Shown here one piece after another: positions 1 to 10,299 of a stretch of DNA of 64,000 nucleotides (positions within the stretch are counted from its first letter, which is position 1; each line of letters opens with the position of its first letter). The DNA is from Nitrosomonadales bacterium (GTDB taxonomy: Bacteria; Pseudomonadota; Gammaproteobacteria; Burkholderiales; Gallionellaceae). The notes under the pieces were generated by a model, which did no database searches, was not told where the DNA came from, and worked only from the letters and a program-made list of their open reading frames with translations. The position numbers and the translations under genes are program-made. The stretch spans positions 248,001 to 312,000 of the forward strand of contig JAHFQZ010000002.1 in NCBI GenBank assembly GCA_023259055.1, read 5' to 3'.

Positions 1-1
1 A

Positions 2-2029
2 TGCGTGGAGGCGCAGGCTGACGTACAGAATAGTATTACCGCGCTGAGTGTTAGCAGTGCAGGTGGCGGAAATACAATTGTAAAGGTCGAATTAGCACAG
101 CCACTGGACAATCCGCCAACAGTGTTTACCATCCTTACACCGCCACGTATCGCGTTTGATTTTCCCAATACTGCAAACGGTTCGGGTAAAGCGGTTCAGA
201 ATTTCACCGAAGGAAACTTGCGTAGTGCCAACATCGTTCAGGCTGGTAACCGTACACGCATGGTAGTCAACCTCAATCAAATGACGACCTATGACACCAA
301 AATTGACGGCAATAATCTGCTGATTACTTTGCATGGAAAACCAGCAGATTTGGCAACCGCCAGCACGACCTCCCGTTTTGTAGAAGCCAAAAAGGACGCG
401 CAAAAACATTCATTGCGCGATATTGATTTTCGCCGGGGTAAAAATGGCGAGGGGCGCATTCAAGTTGATCTTTCCGATTCAGGTGTTGGAATTGACATTC
501 GGCAACAAGGCACTACGTTGATAGTTGAATTCCTCAAAACCGATCTGCCCCGTAATTTGCAGCGCAAACTGGACGTGGTCGATTTTTCAACTCCTGTGCA
601 AGGTATTGACACTTTTGTGCAGGGCGACAACGTGCGTATGGTGATTGAGCCAAAGGGGTCGTGGGAACACGCCGCATATCAAACCGACAACAAATTCATC
701 GTCGAGGTGAAGCCGGTCATTGTGAAAGTCGATGAGTCTGGCAAAGCCAAAAAAGCCGGTTATGTAGGCGAGAAACTGACGCTTAATTTCCAACAGATTG
801 ATGTTCGTGAAGCATTGAATGTGATTGCCGATTTCACCGAAACGAACATGGTAATCAGTGATACGGTGAAGGGAAATATTACCTTGCGTCTGAAAGATGT
901 GCCTTGGGATCAGGCTTTTGACATTATTTTGCAGAGTCGCGGTTTGGACATGCGCAAAAATGGCAATGTGATTCAAGTCGCTCCACGCGATGAAATAGCA
1001 GCCAAGGAAAAAATCGAATTAACCTCGCATCAGGAAATTGCCGAGTTGGAAGAAATGCACACCGAGAGCTTTATGATAAGTTATCAGAAAGCCGATGCAG
1101 TTGCTACGCTCCTGTCCAGTGACAAACAACGTATTCTTTCCAAACGCGGCAGCGCGGTGGTGGACATGCGCACTAACACCTTGTTTGTTCAAGATACACC
1201 CTCGCATCTTGAAGAGGCTCGCAAGCTGATCAAGCAAATTGATGTGCCAATTCGCCAAGTGATGATTGAAGCGCGCGTGGTTGAGGCATCGGACAAGTTC
1301 GGCAAGAATTTGGGCGTAAGGCTCGGATACAATGCAAACAACGTATGGCAAGTGTCAAAGAATTATGGAGTAAATGGAAATATTGGCTCAAATCAAGCAA
1401 CATTGGCAGGCGACATTGTTCCGACGACCATGCCTGCCAACACACCCAATGTTAACTTGCCATCAGCGGGTACTGCCGGTACATTTTCCATGCTGCTATT
1501 CGACAAATCGTTGAGCAAGTTGTTGTCAATTGAGTTAAGTGCTTTAGAGACTGACAGCAAGGGTAAGGTTATCTCAAGCCCGCGCGTTGTGACATCCGAC
1601 AAGACACAAGCCATGATTGAAGCGGGTACCGAGGTGCCGTATCAACAGGCTTCCAGCAGTGGCGCCACGAATGTGTCCTTTAAAAAGGCGACTCTAAATT
1701 TGTCCGTTACACCGCAAATTACCCCGGATGACAATATCATCATGGATATTGCCGTCAATAAAGACTCCGTCGGCACATTGTACGCAGGGGTTCCCAGCAT
1801 AGACACCAACAAGGTCAAGACGCAGGTGCTGGTGGAAAATGGCGGAACGGTGGTAATCGGCGGGGTATACAGTCAGGTAGAAAGTATGGGTGTGGACAAA
1901 GTGCCGTTTTTTGGAGATATCCCAGTGCTGGGCTACCTTTTTAGAAGATCTGCCAAAGTAGAAAACAAGAACGAATTGCTGGTTTTTATTACTCCAAAAA
2001 TTATGAGCGATACAATGAATCTGCGTTGA
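2..2029 (+). CDS. pilQ: Type IV pilus secretin PilQ (5' end outside window)
   Basis: PilQ forms the outer-membrane ring through which the type IV pilus is extruded. The reading frame is open from base 2, so the true start and signal peptide lie upstream and about 675 residues are visible. In order I see two AMIN-type peptidoglycan-binding modules (about residues 10-110 and 135-240), the secretin N domain (LNFQQIDVREALNVIADF, about 260), a second short N domain ending in IRQVMIEARVVEA (about 415-430), and the C-terminal secretin barrel (SSPRVVTSDKTQA and GGVYSQVES, about 520-660). It ends with the usual ELLVFITPKIM. aroK and aroB follow, the standard betaproteobacterial order after pilMNOPQ. 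It should work with the minor pilins at 55.7-63.3 kb. Family assignment is very secure. Confidence 0.96.
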   Translation, partial: CVEAQADVQNSITALSVSSAGGGNTIVKVELAQPLDNPPTVFTILTPPRIAFDFPNTANGSGKAVQNFTEGNLRSANIVQAGNRTRMVVNLNQMTTYDTKIDGNNLLITLHGKPADLATASTTSRFVEAKKDAQKHSLRDIDFRRGKNGEGRIQVDLSDSGVGIDIRQQGTTLIVEFLKTDLPRNLQRKLDVVDFSTPVQGIDTFVQGDNVRMVIEPKGSWEHAAYQTDNKFIVEVKPVIVKVDESGKAKKAGYVGEKLTLNFQQIDVREALNVIADFTETNMVISDTVKGNITLRLKDVPWDQAFDIILQSRGLDMRKNGNVIQVAPRDEIAAKEKIELTSHQEIAELEEMHTESFMISYQKADAVATLLSSDKQRILSKRGSAVVDMRTNTLFVQDTPSHLEEARKLIKQIDVPIRQVMIEARVVEASDKFGKNLGVRLGYNANNVWQVSKNYGVNGNIGSNQATLAGDIVPTTMPANTPNVNLPSAGTAGTFSMLLFDKSLSKLLSIELSALETDSKGKVISSPRVVTSDKTQAMIEAGTEVPYQQASSSGATNVSFKKATLNLSVTPQITPDDNIIMDIAVNKDSVGTLYAGVPSIDTNKVKTQVLVENGGTVVIGGVYSQVESMGVDKVPFFGDIPVLGYLFRRSAKVENKNELLVFITPKIMSDTMNLR

Positions 2030-2048
2030 TTTTGAATTTTTTTACGTA

Positions 2049-2079
2049 AGGCCCGGCTCAGTCCGGGCTTTTGTTTTTA
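2049..2079 (+). terminator. Intrinsic terminator after pilQ
   Basis: A perfect 6-bp GC stem (gcccgg, 2051-2056; ccgggc, 2063-2068) with a 6-nt loop is followed by a T-rich tract. It lies 20 bases after the pilQ stop and just before aroK, so the pil operon probably ends here and aroK has its own promoter or depends on read-through. Confidence 0.8.
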
Positions 2080-2088
2080 TAGATTACA

Positions 2089-2682
2089 ATGCGAGTTATG
2101 CAAAGCAGCATAAAAAACGGTAGTGCAAAACAACACTCGGGCGATAGCCGCAAGTTTCGGTCCGGCAACCTGATGCTGGTGGGCATGATGGGTTCCGGCA
2201 AAACCACGATGGGGCGGACACTGGCCAGGCATTTGGGTAAAGTCTTTGTGGACAGCGATGAGGAAATCATCAAACGCACCGGTGTGACGGTTCCGCACAT
2301 ATTCGATATTGAAGGCGAGTCTGGTTTCCGTCTGCGCGAGACCGCTGTCATTCGCGATCTGGTCGGGCGCGATAACATGGTATTGGCAACCGGCGGAGGC
2401 GCTGTGCTGGCGGAGGAAAACCGGGCGATGCTGCAACAGAACGGCATCGTCATCTACCTGAAGGCGAATGTGCATGATCTATGGCAACGCACAAGGCATG
2501 ATCGTAATCGCCCGTTGTTACAGATCAGCGATCCGCATGCCAAGCTCACCGAATTGTTTCAGCAACGTGATCCGCTTTATCAGCAAGTGTCGGATATCGT
2601 CGTCCAGAGCGGCAAGCAGAGCGTGCATGTCCTGATGCAGCATCTGGTGGATGAAATAGAGATGTATAAAAAGAATATGTAG
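2089..2682 (+). CDS. aroK: Shikimate kinase
   Basis: AroK phosphorylates shikimate at the 3-OH with ATP, the fifth step of the shikimate pathway in the cytoplasm. The P-loop GMMGSGKTT (residues 32-40), the DSDEEI shikimate/Mg site (about 55-60) and the GGGA substrate motif (102-105) are all present. At 197 residues from this start it is about 25 residues longer at the N terminus than most AroK proteins. No strong ribosome-binding site marks this ATG, and an ATG at 2098 is equally possible. aroB follows 17 bases later, so the two shikimate genes are co-transcribed. Confidence 0.94.
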   Translation: MRVMQSSIKNGSAKQHSGDSRKFRSGNLMLVGMMGSGKTTMGRTLARHLGKVFVDSDEEIIKRTGVTVPHIFDIEGESGFRLRETAVIRDLVGRDNMVLATGGGAVLAEENRAMLQQNGIVIYLKANVHDLWQRTRHDRNRPLLQISDPHAKLTELFQQRDPLYQQVSDIVVQSGKQSVHVLMQHLVDEIEMYKKNM

Positions 2683-2699
2683 GTCGGGTTAGAAAGATT

Positions 2700-3788
2700 A
2701 TGCAAACACTCACAGTAGGATTAGGCGAACGCAGCTATCCGATACACATCGGCAGCGGCCTGCTCAATCGCGCAGACCTGCTTTTGCCTCACCTGCCTCA
2801 CATGCGCGCGGCGATAGTGACCAACAGCACAGTGGCTCCGCTGTATCTTGATTCACTTCGCGCCATGCTGGCAATCTATGATGTGGATACCATTCCCATC
2901 ATCCTGCCCGATGGCGAGGAATACAAAAACGCAGAAACGCTGGGGTTGATTTACGATGGCCTGTTGACCCATCGCTGCGAGCGCACCACGCCGCTGATTG
3001 CACTCGGCGGAGGCGTGATCGGCGACATGACCGGCTATGCCGCCGCAACGTATTTGCGCGGCGTACCGTTCATCCAGATACCGACCACGTTGCTGGCGCA
3101 GGTCGATTCCTCGGTGGGTGGCAAGACCGGCATCAACCATCCGCTGGGCAAGAACATGATCGGTGCGTTCTACCAACCCCAAGTGGTTCTGGCCGACATC
3201 GCCACGCTGAACACCCTGACGGACGAGCACCTGAGCGGAGGTATTGCGGAAGTCATCAAATATGGACTGATCCGCGATTTGCCGTTCTTCGAGTGGCTGG
3301 AGCAGAACATGGAGAAGCTGTTGGCGCGTGATGCGGAAGCGCTGCAATATGCAATTGTGCGCAGCTGCCAGAACAAAGCCGAAGTAGTTGCAGCAGATGA
3401 ACGAGAAAGCGGCGAACGCGCCCTGCTGAATTTGGGGCACACTTTCGGACATGCCATCGAAACAGGTTCCGGGTATGGGACGTGGCTGCACGGCGAGGCG
3501 GTGGCCGCAGGTACCATCATGGCTACCGATCTTTCGCATCGTTTGGGCTGGGTCTGCGCAGAGGATGTTGCGCGCATTCGCCGCCTGTTCAAGCGAGCAG
3601 ATCTGCAGGTTGATGGGCCGCCCCTGGGCACGGAAATATATCTGCAACTGATGGGACTGGACAAGAAAGTCGAGGGCGGCAAAATGCGTTTCGTGCTGCT
3701 CAAGTCCATCGGCCAAGCCGTAGTAACTGGAGATGTGCCGGAGCAGTTGTTGCGGCAAACCCTGAACGCCTGTATCAAACATGACTGA
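2700..3788 (+). CDS. aroB: 3-dehydroquinate synthase
   Basis: AroB converts DAHP to 3-dehydroquinate, the second shikimate-pathway step, using NAD and a divalent metal. Diagnostic segments are [16 protein letters not shown] (about residue 100), [11 protein letters not shown] (about 137) and the metal-binding HTFGHAIE (about 248). At 362 residues it has the normal family length. The start is preceded by an AGAAAG ribosome-binding site. The gene overlaps the dgt start by 8 bases (the dgt ATG at 3781 lies before the aroB TGA), so translation of the two is probably coupled. Confidence 0.97.
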   Translation: MQTLTVGLGERSYPIHIGSGLLNRADLLLPHLPHMRAAIVTNSTVAPLYLDSLRAMLAIYDVDTIPIILPDGEEYKNAETLGLIYDGLLTHRCERTTPLIALGGGVIGDMTGYAAATYLRGVPFIQIPTTLLAQVDSSVGGKTGINHPLGKNMIGAFYQPQVVLADIATLNTLTDEHLSGGIAEVIKYGLIRDLPFFEWLEQNMEKLLARDAEALQYAIVRSCQNKAEVVAADERESGERALLNLGHTFGHAIETGSGYGTWLHGEAVAAGTIMATDLSHRLGWVCAEDVARIRRLFKRADLQVDGPPLGTEIYLQLMGLDKKVEGGKMRFVLLKSIGQAVVTGDVPEQLLRQTLNACIKHD

Positions 3789-4908
3789 ACTCGCACCTTA
3801 CGCGGTAAGCGAGCACAATTCGCGCGGCAGAAAGATAGCCGAGGACGCGCCGAATAGTCGCAGCGAATTCCAGCGCGACCGCGACCGCATCATCCATTCA
3901 GGCGCGTTTCGCCGCCTCGAATACAAGACACAGGTGTTTGTGAATCACGAAGGTGACCTGTTCCGCACTCGCCTTACCCACAGCATCGAAGTGGCACAAA
4001 TTGCCCGTTCTATCGCGCGTCGCCTTCGCCTGAACGAAGACCTGGCCGAAGCAATTTCCCTGGCGCATGACCTCGGGCATACACCGTTCGGACATGCCGG
4101 ACAGGAGGCGCTGAATGCCTGCATGAAGGCTTACGGCGGCTTTGAACATAATCTGCAATCGTTGCGCGTGGTGGATTTGCTGGAAGAGCGGTACGCGGCA
4201 TTCGATGGGCTGAACCTGTGCTTTGAGACACGCGAAGGCATCCTCAAACATTGCTCTGCGGGCAACGCCGCGCAGCTGGGTGATCTGGGCGAGCGATTTC
4301 TGCAAAATCGCCGTCCCTCGCTGGAAGCGCAAATCGCCAACCTTGCCGACGAAATTGCCTACAATAATCACGATGTCGATGATGGTCTGCGTTCCGGGTT
4401 GATCACGCTTGATCAGTTTTCCTCAGTGCAGCTGGTGGCAACGCATTTGCACGAGGTACGCCATGCTTATCCTGATTTGCAGGAGCGGCGCGTGGTGCAT
4501 GAAACCGTACGGCGCATGATCAACACGCTGGTTACTGATTTGATACAACAGAGCGAGCGCAATATCAGCGCGCAAGGTATAGCCACGATAGAAGATGTGC
4601 GTAACGCTCCGGCGATGATTGCCTACAGCACCGGGATGGACGAGCTGCAGCGCGAGCTGAAAAACTTTTTGCGCACCCATTTGTACCGCCATTACCGCGT
4701 GCTGCGCATGAGTGCCAAGGCACAGCGCGTTATCAGCGATTTGTTCGGTGTATTCATGGCTGACAGCCGCTTGCTGCCGCCGCAATTTCAGAGTCCTGCG
4801 GAACATGACCGCGCCCGTGCGATTGCCGACTACATTGCCGGGATGACAGACCGTTACGCTATCCGCGAGCATCGTCGTATTTTCGCGATGGAAGAGGTTC
4901 CAATTTAA
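3781..4908 (+). CDS. dgt: Deoxyguanosinetriphosphate triphosphohydrolase-like protein
   Basis: This HD-superfamily enzyme hydrolyses dNTPs to deoxynucleosides plus triphosphate. The metal-binding histidines and aspartate appear in [10 protein letters not shown] (about residue 64) and [14 protein letters not shown] (about 95), with a further [12 protein letters not shown] (about 195). At 375 residues it belongs to the shorter subgroup annotated as dGTPase-like, not the E. coli Dgt subgroup, so dGTP specificity is not certain. It overlaps aroB by 8 bases. The ZIP gene beyond converges on it. Between them (4909-4984) only a weak 7-bp inverted repeat (attccgg/ccggaat) is visible. Confidence 0.9.
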   Translation: MTELAPYAVSEHNSRGRKIAEDAPNSRSEFQRDRDRIIHSGAFRRLEYKTQVFVNHEGDLFRTRLTHSIEVAQIARSIARRLRLNEDLAEAISLAHDLGHTPFGHAGQEALNACMKAYGGFEHNLQSLRVVDLLEERYAAFDGLNLCFETREGILKHCSAGNAAQLGDLGERFLQNRRPSLEAQIANLADEIAYNNHDVDDGLRSGLITLDQFSSVQLVATHLHEVRHAYPDLQERRVVHETVRRMINTLVTDLIQQSERNISAQGIATIEDVRNAPAMIAYSTGMDELQRELKNFLRTHLYRHYRVLRMSAKAQRVISDLFGVFMADSRLLPPQFQSPAEHDRARAIADYIAGMTDRYAIREHRRIFAMEEVPI

Positions 4909-4984
4909 CGAACTGGATCACACCGGGTTTCATCGCATTCCGGGCCAAGCTCGATGCCGGAATACAGCAAGTGAGCCGAATAAC

Positions 4985-5704
4985 CTATCGCCCCAACAGC
5001 TGGATACTCCAGAAGGCCAGGAACCCGCCAAACAGCACCAAGGTCGAGACCGGCTTTTCTTCGATTTCGTGTGCTTCCATCAGCAGCTCTTCAGTAACCA
5101 GATAAAGCAATGCAGCCGCACTGAAGGCCAGCGCTCCGCCGATCACCGCGTGCGATGCACCCGAGAGCAGAGCATTGCCAATCAGCGAGAAAATCAGGAC
5201 AGTCACGCCCAATGCGCCGGAAATGAAGATAATGCGCCAGCCGGCGGTCGCCTCGGAAGCCAATGCCAAACCGAGGAACAACAGTTCTACCGATAAACCC
5301 AGTGCCAGGATTGTGCCTGTTTCGCCTCCAGCGGCGAATCCCGCACCGATGATGAAACCATCTGTGGCCACATCGATGAAGGTGGCCAGCATCAGGCCGG
5401 TGTTCAGTCCGGCAGCCGTTCCGGCAACTGATGCTTGATGCTCTAGTTGCATCGTCCACAATTTCAATCCATACATGAACAGACTACCCAGCGCGAAAGA
5501 GCCGGCCAGGACCAATCCGGGCGCATGTTCACGTTCGATCTCGGGCAGCAGTTCGACAGCCAATGCCGCCAAAACCACACCGGCAGCAAAGTGCTGGATC
5601 AGGCTGCGCATTTGATGGTTGGGCTTCCAGACAGAAGCCATTACTCCACCGCCAAGGGCGACTAGAGCCGGAATTGCCATGATCAAAAGGTTATGCGTGA
5701 TCAT
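4985..5704 (-). CDS. ZIP family divalent metal transporter
   Basis: This 239-residue protein is almost entirely hydrophobic, with about eight predicted membrane helices. The motifs fit the ZIP family (zinc/iron/manganese uptake): HFAAGVVLAALAVELLPE near residue 40 places a His and a Glu in one helix, and DVATDGFIIGAGFA near 115 matches the conserved helix that usually holds metal-binding residues. It probably sits in the inner membrane. It lies 40 bases downstream of pyrC on the same strand and could be co-transcribed. Metal specificity cannot be read from the sequence. Confidence 0.82.
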   Translation of the reverse strand: MITHNLLIMAIPALVALGGGVMASVWKPNHQMRSLIQHFAAGVVLAALAVELLPEIEREHAPGLVLAGSFALGSLFMYGLKLWTMQLEHQASVAGTAAGLNTGLMLATFIDVATDGFIIGAGFAAGGETGTILALGLSVELLFLGLALASEATAGWRIIFISGALGVTVLIFSLIGNALLSGASHAVIGGALAFSAAALLYLVTEELLMEAHEIEEKPVSTLVLFGGFLAFWSIQLLGR

Positions 5705-5744
5705 TGTGATGTAAAGTCAAATTGGAATAAGGTCTCACGCAGTG

Positions 5745-6779
5745 TTAGCTGCATATCTTCCACGAAATAAATTCACCTGCACGCAAAGGCACCAAGCGGT
5801 GCTCACCAAATGACAGGCTATCCGGTGCTTGCCAGCTCTCCTTGCGCAGGGCGATCTTGTCTGTGTTGCGCGGCAAGCCATAAAAATCTGCACCGTAAAA
5901 ACTGGCAAAACCTTCCAGTTTGTCCAGCGCGCCGAGCAGCTCGAACGCTTCGGTATACAGTTCGATGGCGGCGTGCGCGGTGTAGATGCCGGCGCAGCCG
6001 CAGGCCGTTTCCTTGGTGTGTTGCGCGTGCGGCGCGCTGTCAGTGCCGAGAAAAAATTTCGGATTGCCGCTGCCGGCCGCCTTGCCCAAGGCCTCGCGAT
6101 GCGCTTCGCGTTTCAACACCGGCAGGCAAAAATAATGCGGGCGAAGTCCTCCGCTGAATAGCGCGTTGCGGTTGTACAGCAGGTGGTGCGCGGTGATGGT
6201 CGCCGCAATGTTGCCCGGCATATCCGTCACGAATTGCACCGCTTCGCGCGTGGTGATGTGCTCGAATACCACGCGCAACTGCGGAAGATCTCGCAGCAAC
6301 GGAATCATCATGCGCTCGATGAATACCGCCTCGCGGTCGAACATGTCCACTGCCGGATCGGTGACTTCGCCATGTACCAGCAGCGGCATCCCGCAACGCT
6401 GCATTTCTTCCAGTGCCGGATAGGCTTTGCGGATGTCCGTCACGCCCGCATCGGAATTGGTGGTCGCACCCGCCGGATACAGCTTGACTGCATGCACCAT
6501 CCCGCTTTGTTTAGCTCGCCTAATTTCCTGCGCCGAGGTATTGTCGGTGAGATACAGCGTCATCAATGGCTCGAATTTCGAGCCTGAAGGGAGCGCCGCG
6601 AGGATGCGCGTTCGGTAAGCCTGCGCCTGTTCGACAGAGGCAACCGGTGGTCTGAGATTGGGCATCACGATGGCGCGGGCAAATTGCCTTGCGGTATCCG
6701 GCAGCACGGACTGCATCAGCGCACTATCGCGCAGATGCAGGTGCCAGTCGTCGGGGCGGGTAAGGGTAAGCTGTTGCAT
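5745..6779 (-). CDS. pyrC: Dihydroorotase (class II, PyrC)
   Basis: PyrC cyclises N-carbamoyl-aspartate to dihydroorotate in pyrimidine synthesis. The zinc-binding DWHLHLRD lies near the N terminus and the carboxylated lysine is in [18 protein letters not shown] (about residue 100). Further metal ligands lie in PLLVHGE (about 135) and FEHITT (about 175), and the catalytic aspartate is in LGTDSAPH. It ends with the usual [11 protein letters not shown]. The start could be either of two adjacent ATGs (6782 or 6779). I chose the second because an AGAG element then sits 7 bases upstream. At about 344 residues the length is normal. Confidence 0.95.
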   Translation of the reverse strand: MQQLTLTRPDDWHLHLRDSALMQSVLPDTARQFARAIVMPNLRPPVASVEQAQAYRTRILAALPSGSKFEPLMTLYLTDNTSAQEIRRAKQSGMVHAVKLYPAGATTNSDAGVTDIRKAYPALEEMQRCGMPLLVHGEVTDPAVDMFDREAVFIERMMIPLLRDLPQLRVVFEHITTREAVQFVTDMPGNIAATITAHHLLYNRNALFSGGLRPHYFCLPVLKREAHREALGKAAGSGNPKFFLGTDSAPHAQHTKETACGCAGIYTAHAAIELYTEAFELLGALDKLEGFASFYGADFYGLPRNTDKIALRKESWQAPDSLSFGEHRLVPLRAGEFISWKICS

Positions 6780-6971
6780 CATGGTACTCTGGCCGTGTGA
6801 TAGAGCAGGATTGTAAATCAAACGCAGCTAGGTTGCCGAATGCTCGGTGGTTGGTAACATGGCTGCACCGTAAACTAATGGATAGTTCCAGTTCAATTTC
6901 AGCCTGGAAATTTGCCATGCAATCCTAAAGCCAATTCAATATGCGAAAGGCAAAGCGGCTACTAAAAACGA

Positions 6972-6977
6972 TATAAT
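6972..6977 (+). promoter_or_regulatory. Consensus -10 element upstream of the methyltransferase
   Basis: A perfect TATAAT is present. No good -35 hexamer is seen at the right distance (6949-6954 reads ggcaaa), so the promoter is weak or activator-dependent. If used, transcription would begin near 6984, which rules out the in-frame ATG at 6976 as a start for the following gene. Confidence 0.45.
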
Positions 6978-7029
6978 GTCCGGGACGATATGTCGTGCAA
7001 CTTGGGAAACTGTTTTGACTAAAGAAAAA

Positions 7030-7887
7030 ATGCACAGCCGCGAATTGGGGCTGGTGCTTACGCAGCAAATATTGGGTGTAGAAGATTTGCATTACGGGCT
7101 GTGGGATCCTGATCTTGAATTGAAGCTCGGCAACCTGGATAAGGCGCAGCAGCGTTACACGGATTTTTTGATCTCCGCCTTGCCGCCGCCACAACCCGGC
7201 CCGGTGCGCGTTCTGGACATCGGCTGTGGTACCGGGCACGTGCTCGATCAGTTGCTTCAGCGCGGCTACTATGCTGACGGCCTGGTTCCCTCTGCGAGTC
7301 TGGCCAAGCTGGTGCGCAAGCATCAGGGGAAGCATCCCGGCAAGCAAAGCCGCCTGTTCGAATGCCGCTTTGAAGACTTTCCCGTTGACGAAAATGCGCA
7401 TAAATACGATGTGGCTTTGTTCAGCGAGAGCTTTCAATACATCTCGATGGAGGCATCGTTCGCACTGTTGCAGAAGATACTCAAGCCCGGCGGTCATCTG
7501 GTGGTTTGCGACTTTTTTAAAACCGCGCACCACGGCGATGGTGGTCCCGGCGATGGTAGCTTCGGCGGGGGACACCCGATGGCAGAGTTTTATCGGAAGA
7601 TTAAAACGACGCCATTCGAACTGGTTCGCGACGAGGATATTACCGCGCGCGTCAGCCCCAACCTGCAACTGGTCAATGACCTGTTGCTCAATACCATAAA
7701 ACCGGTCGGTTTGACGCTCGATAAATACCTCAGCAACAACTACCCCAAATTGACTTGGATCGCGAAGAAGCTGTTACGCAAAAAACTCGACAAGGTGAAC
7801 TACAAGTATTTTGCGGGCAATCGCAGCAAGGAAACGTTCGAGCGTTACAAAACCTACCATCTGCTGGTGTGCCAGTTAAAGGGCTGA
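7030..7887 (+). CDS. Class I SAM-dependent methyltransferase
   Basis: This is a cytoplasmic S-adenosylmethionine-dependent methyltransferase of unknown substrate. Motif I, VLDIGCGTGHVLDQLL, lies near residue 60. A post-I acidic region follows, then LKPGGHLVVCDFF (motif III) near 155. The C-terminal third is basic and specific to this subfamily. The start is uncertain: ATG 7030 is preferred because a TATAAT box at 6972-6977 lies too close to the upstream ATG (6976), and a TTG at 7015 is an alternative. It is convergent with dgkA. Its isolated position gives no clue to substrate. UbiE-like quinone or small-molecule methylation is possible but unsupported. Confidence 0.8.
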   Translation: MHSRELGLVLTQQILGVEDLHYGLWDPDLELKLGNLDKAQQRYTDFLISALPPPQPGPVRVLDIGCGTGHVLDQLLQRGYYADGLVPSASLAKLVRKHQGKHPGKQSRLFECRFEDFPVDENAHKYDVALFSESFQYISMEASFALLQKILKPGGHLVVCDFFKTAHHGDGGPGDGSFGGGHPMAEFYRKIKTTPFELVRDEDITARVSPNLQLVNDLLLNTIKPVGLTLDKYLSNNYPKLTWIAKKLLRKKLDKVNYKYFAGNRSKETFERYKTYHLLVCQLKG

Positions 7888-7921
7888 ACGCAGGTAGATA
7901 CAGGGTTGGATTGAGGCAGGA

Positions 7922-8299
7922 TTAAGGTAGGTTAGAGTTGATAACCAACCCCCACACCACCAGCACATTCACGATGCTCAGAAATACCGCCGCGCTGGCG
8001 ATGTCCTTGACGCGCTTGGCGAGCGGGTGGTGATCCAGCGAGATGTAATCCACTGTTGCTTCAAGAGCGGAGTTGAGCAACTCGACGATGAGCACCAGCA
8101 AGATGCTGGCGATCATCAATACTTTGCCGAGTGGCGCTACTGGAAGCAGCAGAGCGACGGGAATGGCGACCACTGCGATGATAACTTCCTGCCGGAACGC
8201 ATCCTCGTGCCGCCAAGCGGCACGCAAGCCTTGCAGCGCGATACCCGCAGCGCGCCAGCCATGCGTTATTCCGGGGCGGTGCTTGTTGGGGTTTTCCAT
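7922..8299 (-). CDS. dgkA: Diacylglycerol kinase (DgkA family)
   Basis: DgkA is a small trimeric inner-membrane enzyme that recycles diacylglycerol to phosphatidic acid. This 125-residue protein has the expected architecture: an amphipathic N terminus, then three membrane helices. The signature region is [24 protein letters not shown], with the catalytic Glu in LNSALE and the metal-binding DxxxxxxHPLAK segment. The start lies inside the end of gcvPB (34-base overlap), which argues for translation from the same message, so dgkA is the last gene of the riboswitch-controlled gcv operon. Confidence 0.92.
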   Translation of the reverse strand: MENPNKHRPGITHGWRAAGIALQGLRAAWRHEDAFRQEVIIAVVAIPVALLLPVAPLGKVLMIASILLVLIVELLNSALEATVDYISLDHHPLAKRVKDIASAAVFLSIVNVLVVWGLVINSNLP

Positions 8300-9729
8300 G
8301 TCAGGTCCAGTTCACGGGCGGCTTTAACGTCGTCCAGACGCCGCACCGGCATGGTACGAGGCGCGCCTTTCACCAGTTCCGGCGTGGCGTGAGCTTCGTC
8401 GCGGATTTCCTTCAGCGCATTGACAAAGCCATCCAGCGTTTCCTTCGATTCGGTTTCGGTCGGTTCGATCAGCATGCATTCCGGCACCAGCATCGGGAAG
8501 TAGGTGGTGGGCGGGTGGAAGCCCTTGTCCAGCAGGCGCTTCGCCACGTCCATCGCGGAGATGCCGGTGGCGTCCTTGAGCGGTTTCATCGAGACGATGA
8601 ATTCGTGGCTGGCGCGGCGTTGCGGGAAGGCGACGGTGAAACCCGCCTTGTGCAGTTCCGCCATCAGGTAATTGGCATTCAGCGTGGCGAATTCCGCGAC
8701 GCGGTGCATTCCGTCCGCGCCCAGCATGCGCGCGTACACGTAGGCGCGCAGCAGGATGCCGATGTTGCCGGTGAAGGCGGATAGGTGGCCGATGGACTGC
8801 GGTAAATCTTTTTCGGTAAGGTAGTGATAACTTTCATCCTGCCTGGTGACCACCGGCAGCGGCAGGAACGGCAGCAGGCGTTGTGCCACGCCGACTGCAC
8901 CCGCACCCGGTCCGCCGCCGCCATGCGGGGTGGAGAAAGTCTTGTGCAAATTCATATGGATCACGTCGAAGCCCATGTCGCCCGGCTTTACCTTGCCGAG
9001 GATCGCGTTCAGGTTGGCGCCATCGTAATACAGCAGGCCGCCCGCGTCGTGGATGATTTTCTGGATCGCCTGTATCTGTTTTTCGAACACGCCCAGCGTG
9101 GACGGATTGGTCAGCATCAGCCCGGCGGTCTGCGGGCCGGTGGCGGCACGCAGGGCGTCCAGATCGACGTCGCCGTTCGCATCGGTCGGAATTTCCTTCA
9201 CAGTGTAGCCGCACATCACCGCTGTCGCCGGGTTGGTGCCGTGCGCCGCATCCGGCACGATGATTTCAGTGCGTGCTGTGTCGCCGCGTGCGTCGTGATA
9301 GGCACGAATCATCGCGATGCCGGCAAATTCGCCTTGCGCGCCGGCCATCGGCATCAGGGAAACACCGGCCATGCCGGTGACGTCTTTCAATATTTCCTGC
9401 AAGTCATACAGGCAGGCCAGCATGCCTTGCCCGCTGGCTTCCGGTGCGAGCGGATGGCGCGCAAGAAAGTTAGGCAGCATCGCCAATGTGTTGCAGGCAC
9501 GCGGGTTGTATTTCATCGTGCAGGAGCCGAGCGGGTAGAAGTGCGTGTCGATCGAAAAATTCTTCTGCGACAGCCGGGTGTAATGGCGTACTACATCCAT
9601 TTCCGAAGCTTCCGGCAATAACGGCTGATCCTTGCGCAACATTGCGGCCGGGATACCGCTTGCGGCGGCGTGATGCGGTGCCTGTGCCGCGTTGCGGCGG
9701 CCGGGGTGGGAGCGTTCGAAAATCAGCAT
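8266..9729 (-). CDS. gcvPB: Glycine dehydrogenase (decarboxylating) subunit 2
   Basis: GcvPB is the PLP-carrying half of the two-subunit P-protein of the glycine cleavage system. With GcvPA it decarboxylates glycine and loads the aminomethyl group onto lipoylated GcvH. The PLP lysine is in [18 protein letters not shown]. Other hallmarks are [13 protein letters not shown] near the N terminus and [11 protein letters not shown] mid-protein. The ATG at 9729 is chosen because the protein then starts [16 protein letters not shown], as in homologues, with AAGG upstream. This gives 487 residues. It starts 13 bases after tpx ends and overlaps dgkA at its 3' end. Confidence 0.96.
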   Translation of the reverse strand: MLIFERSHPGRRNAAQAPHHAAASGIPAAMLRKDQPLLPEASEMDVVRHYTRLSQKNFSIDTHFYPLGSCTMKYNPRACNTLAMLPNFLARHPLAPEASGQGMLACLYDLQEILKDVTGMAGVSLMPMAGAQGEFAGIAMIRAYHDARGDTARTEIIVPDAAHGTNPATAVMCGYTVKEIPTDANGDVDLDALRAATGPQTAGLMLTNPSTLGVFEKQIQAIQKIIHDAGGLLYYDGANLNAILGKVKPGDMGFDVIHMNLHKTFSTPHGGGGPGAGAVGVAQRLLPFLPLPVVTRQDESYHYLTEKDLPQSIGHLSAFTGNIGILLRAYVYARMLGADGMHRVAEFATLNANYLMAELHKAGFTVAFPQRRASHEFIVSMKPLKDATGISAMDVAKRLLDKGFHPPTTYFPMLVPECMLIEPTETESKETLDGFVNALKEIRDEAHATPELVKGAPRTMPVRRLDDVKAARELDLTWKTPTSTAPE

Positions 9730-9742
9730 ACAAATACCTTGT

Positions 9743-10267
9743 TTAACATGTTTGCAACGCGGCCAGCGCCGCATCGTAATTGGGTTCGTTTTTGATCTCG
9801 CTGACCAGCTCGGTATAGCGCACCACATTCTTGCTATCCAGCACGATCACTGCGCGCGCCATCACTCCGGCCAGCGCTCCGTCGGCGATCTTCACGCCAT
9901 AGTTGCGCATGAACTCGCGGCCGCGCATGACGGAAAGATTGATCACATTGTCCAGCCCTTCGCTGGCGCAAAAACGCGTCATCGCAAACGGCAGGTCGGC
10001 GGAGATATTGATTACTACAGCGTTCGTCAGCGTGCTGGCAGCTTGGTTGAAACGGCGTGCGGAAGCCTGGCAGGTCGCCGTGTCCAAGCTCGGGACGATG
10101 TTCAGCACTTTGCGCTTGTCACCGAAACTTTCAAGCGTGACATCCTTCAGATCTTTACCCACCAGCGTGAAGGCTGGTGCGGTCTGCCCTGCTTTTGGAA
10201 AGTCACCGTACAATTGCACGGGTGAACCGCCGAGTGTCGGACCTTGTTTCTTGTCGTCTTTCTTCAT
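9743..10267 (-). CDS. tpx: Thiol peroxidase (Tpx, atypical 2-Cys peroxiredoxin)
   Basis: Tpx reduces hydrogen peroxide and organic peroxides using thioredoxin. The peroxidatic cysteine lies in [14 protein letters not shown] and the resolving cysteine in MTRFCASEG, the canonical pair about 34 residues apart. At 174 residues the length is normal, with a slightly extended lysine-rich start. A GGGAG ribosome-binding site precedes the ATG. It lies between gcvPA (32 bases upstream) and gcvPB (13 bases downstream) on the same strand, with no terminator visible on either side, so it should be transcribed with the glycine-cleavage genes. That position is unusual. Confidence 0.95.
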   Translation of the reverse strand: MKKDDKKQGPTLGGSPVQLYGDFPKAGQTAPAFTLVGKDLKDVTLESFGDKRKVLNIVPSLDTATCQASARRFNQAASTLTNAVVINISADLPFAMTRFCASEGLDNVINLSVMRGREFMRNYGVKIADGALAGVMARAVIVLDSKNVVRYTELVSEIKNEPNYDAALAALQTC

Positions 10268-10299
10268 CTTGATCTCCCAGGGTAAATTACGGGTGCCTC

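Noticed and set aside
2853-3782. Long open frame antisense to aroB (309 codons), and similar long antisense frames under gcvPB, uvrD and polA
   Set aside because: They mirror the codon pattern of the well-identified genes on the other strand, have no recognisable domains, and lack ribosome-binding sites.
4937-4963. Inverted repeat attccgg/ccggaat between dgt and the ZIP gene, considered as a terminator
   Set aside because: The stem is only 7 bp with a 13-base loop and no T-run follows on either strand.
6976-7029. Upstream ATG (6976) as the start of the methyltransferase
   Set aside because: It overlaps a perfect TATAAT box and would lie upstream of the expected transcription start; the added residues do not look conserved.
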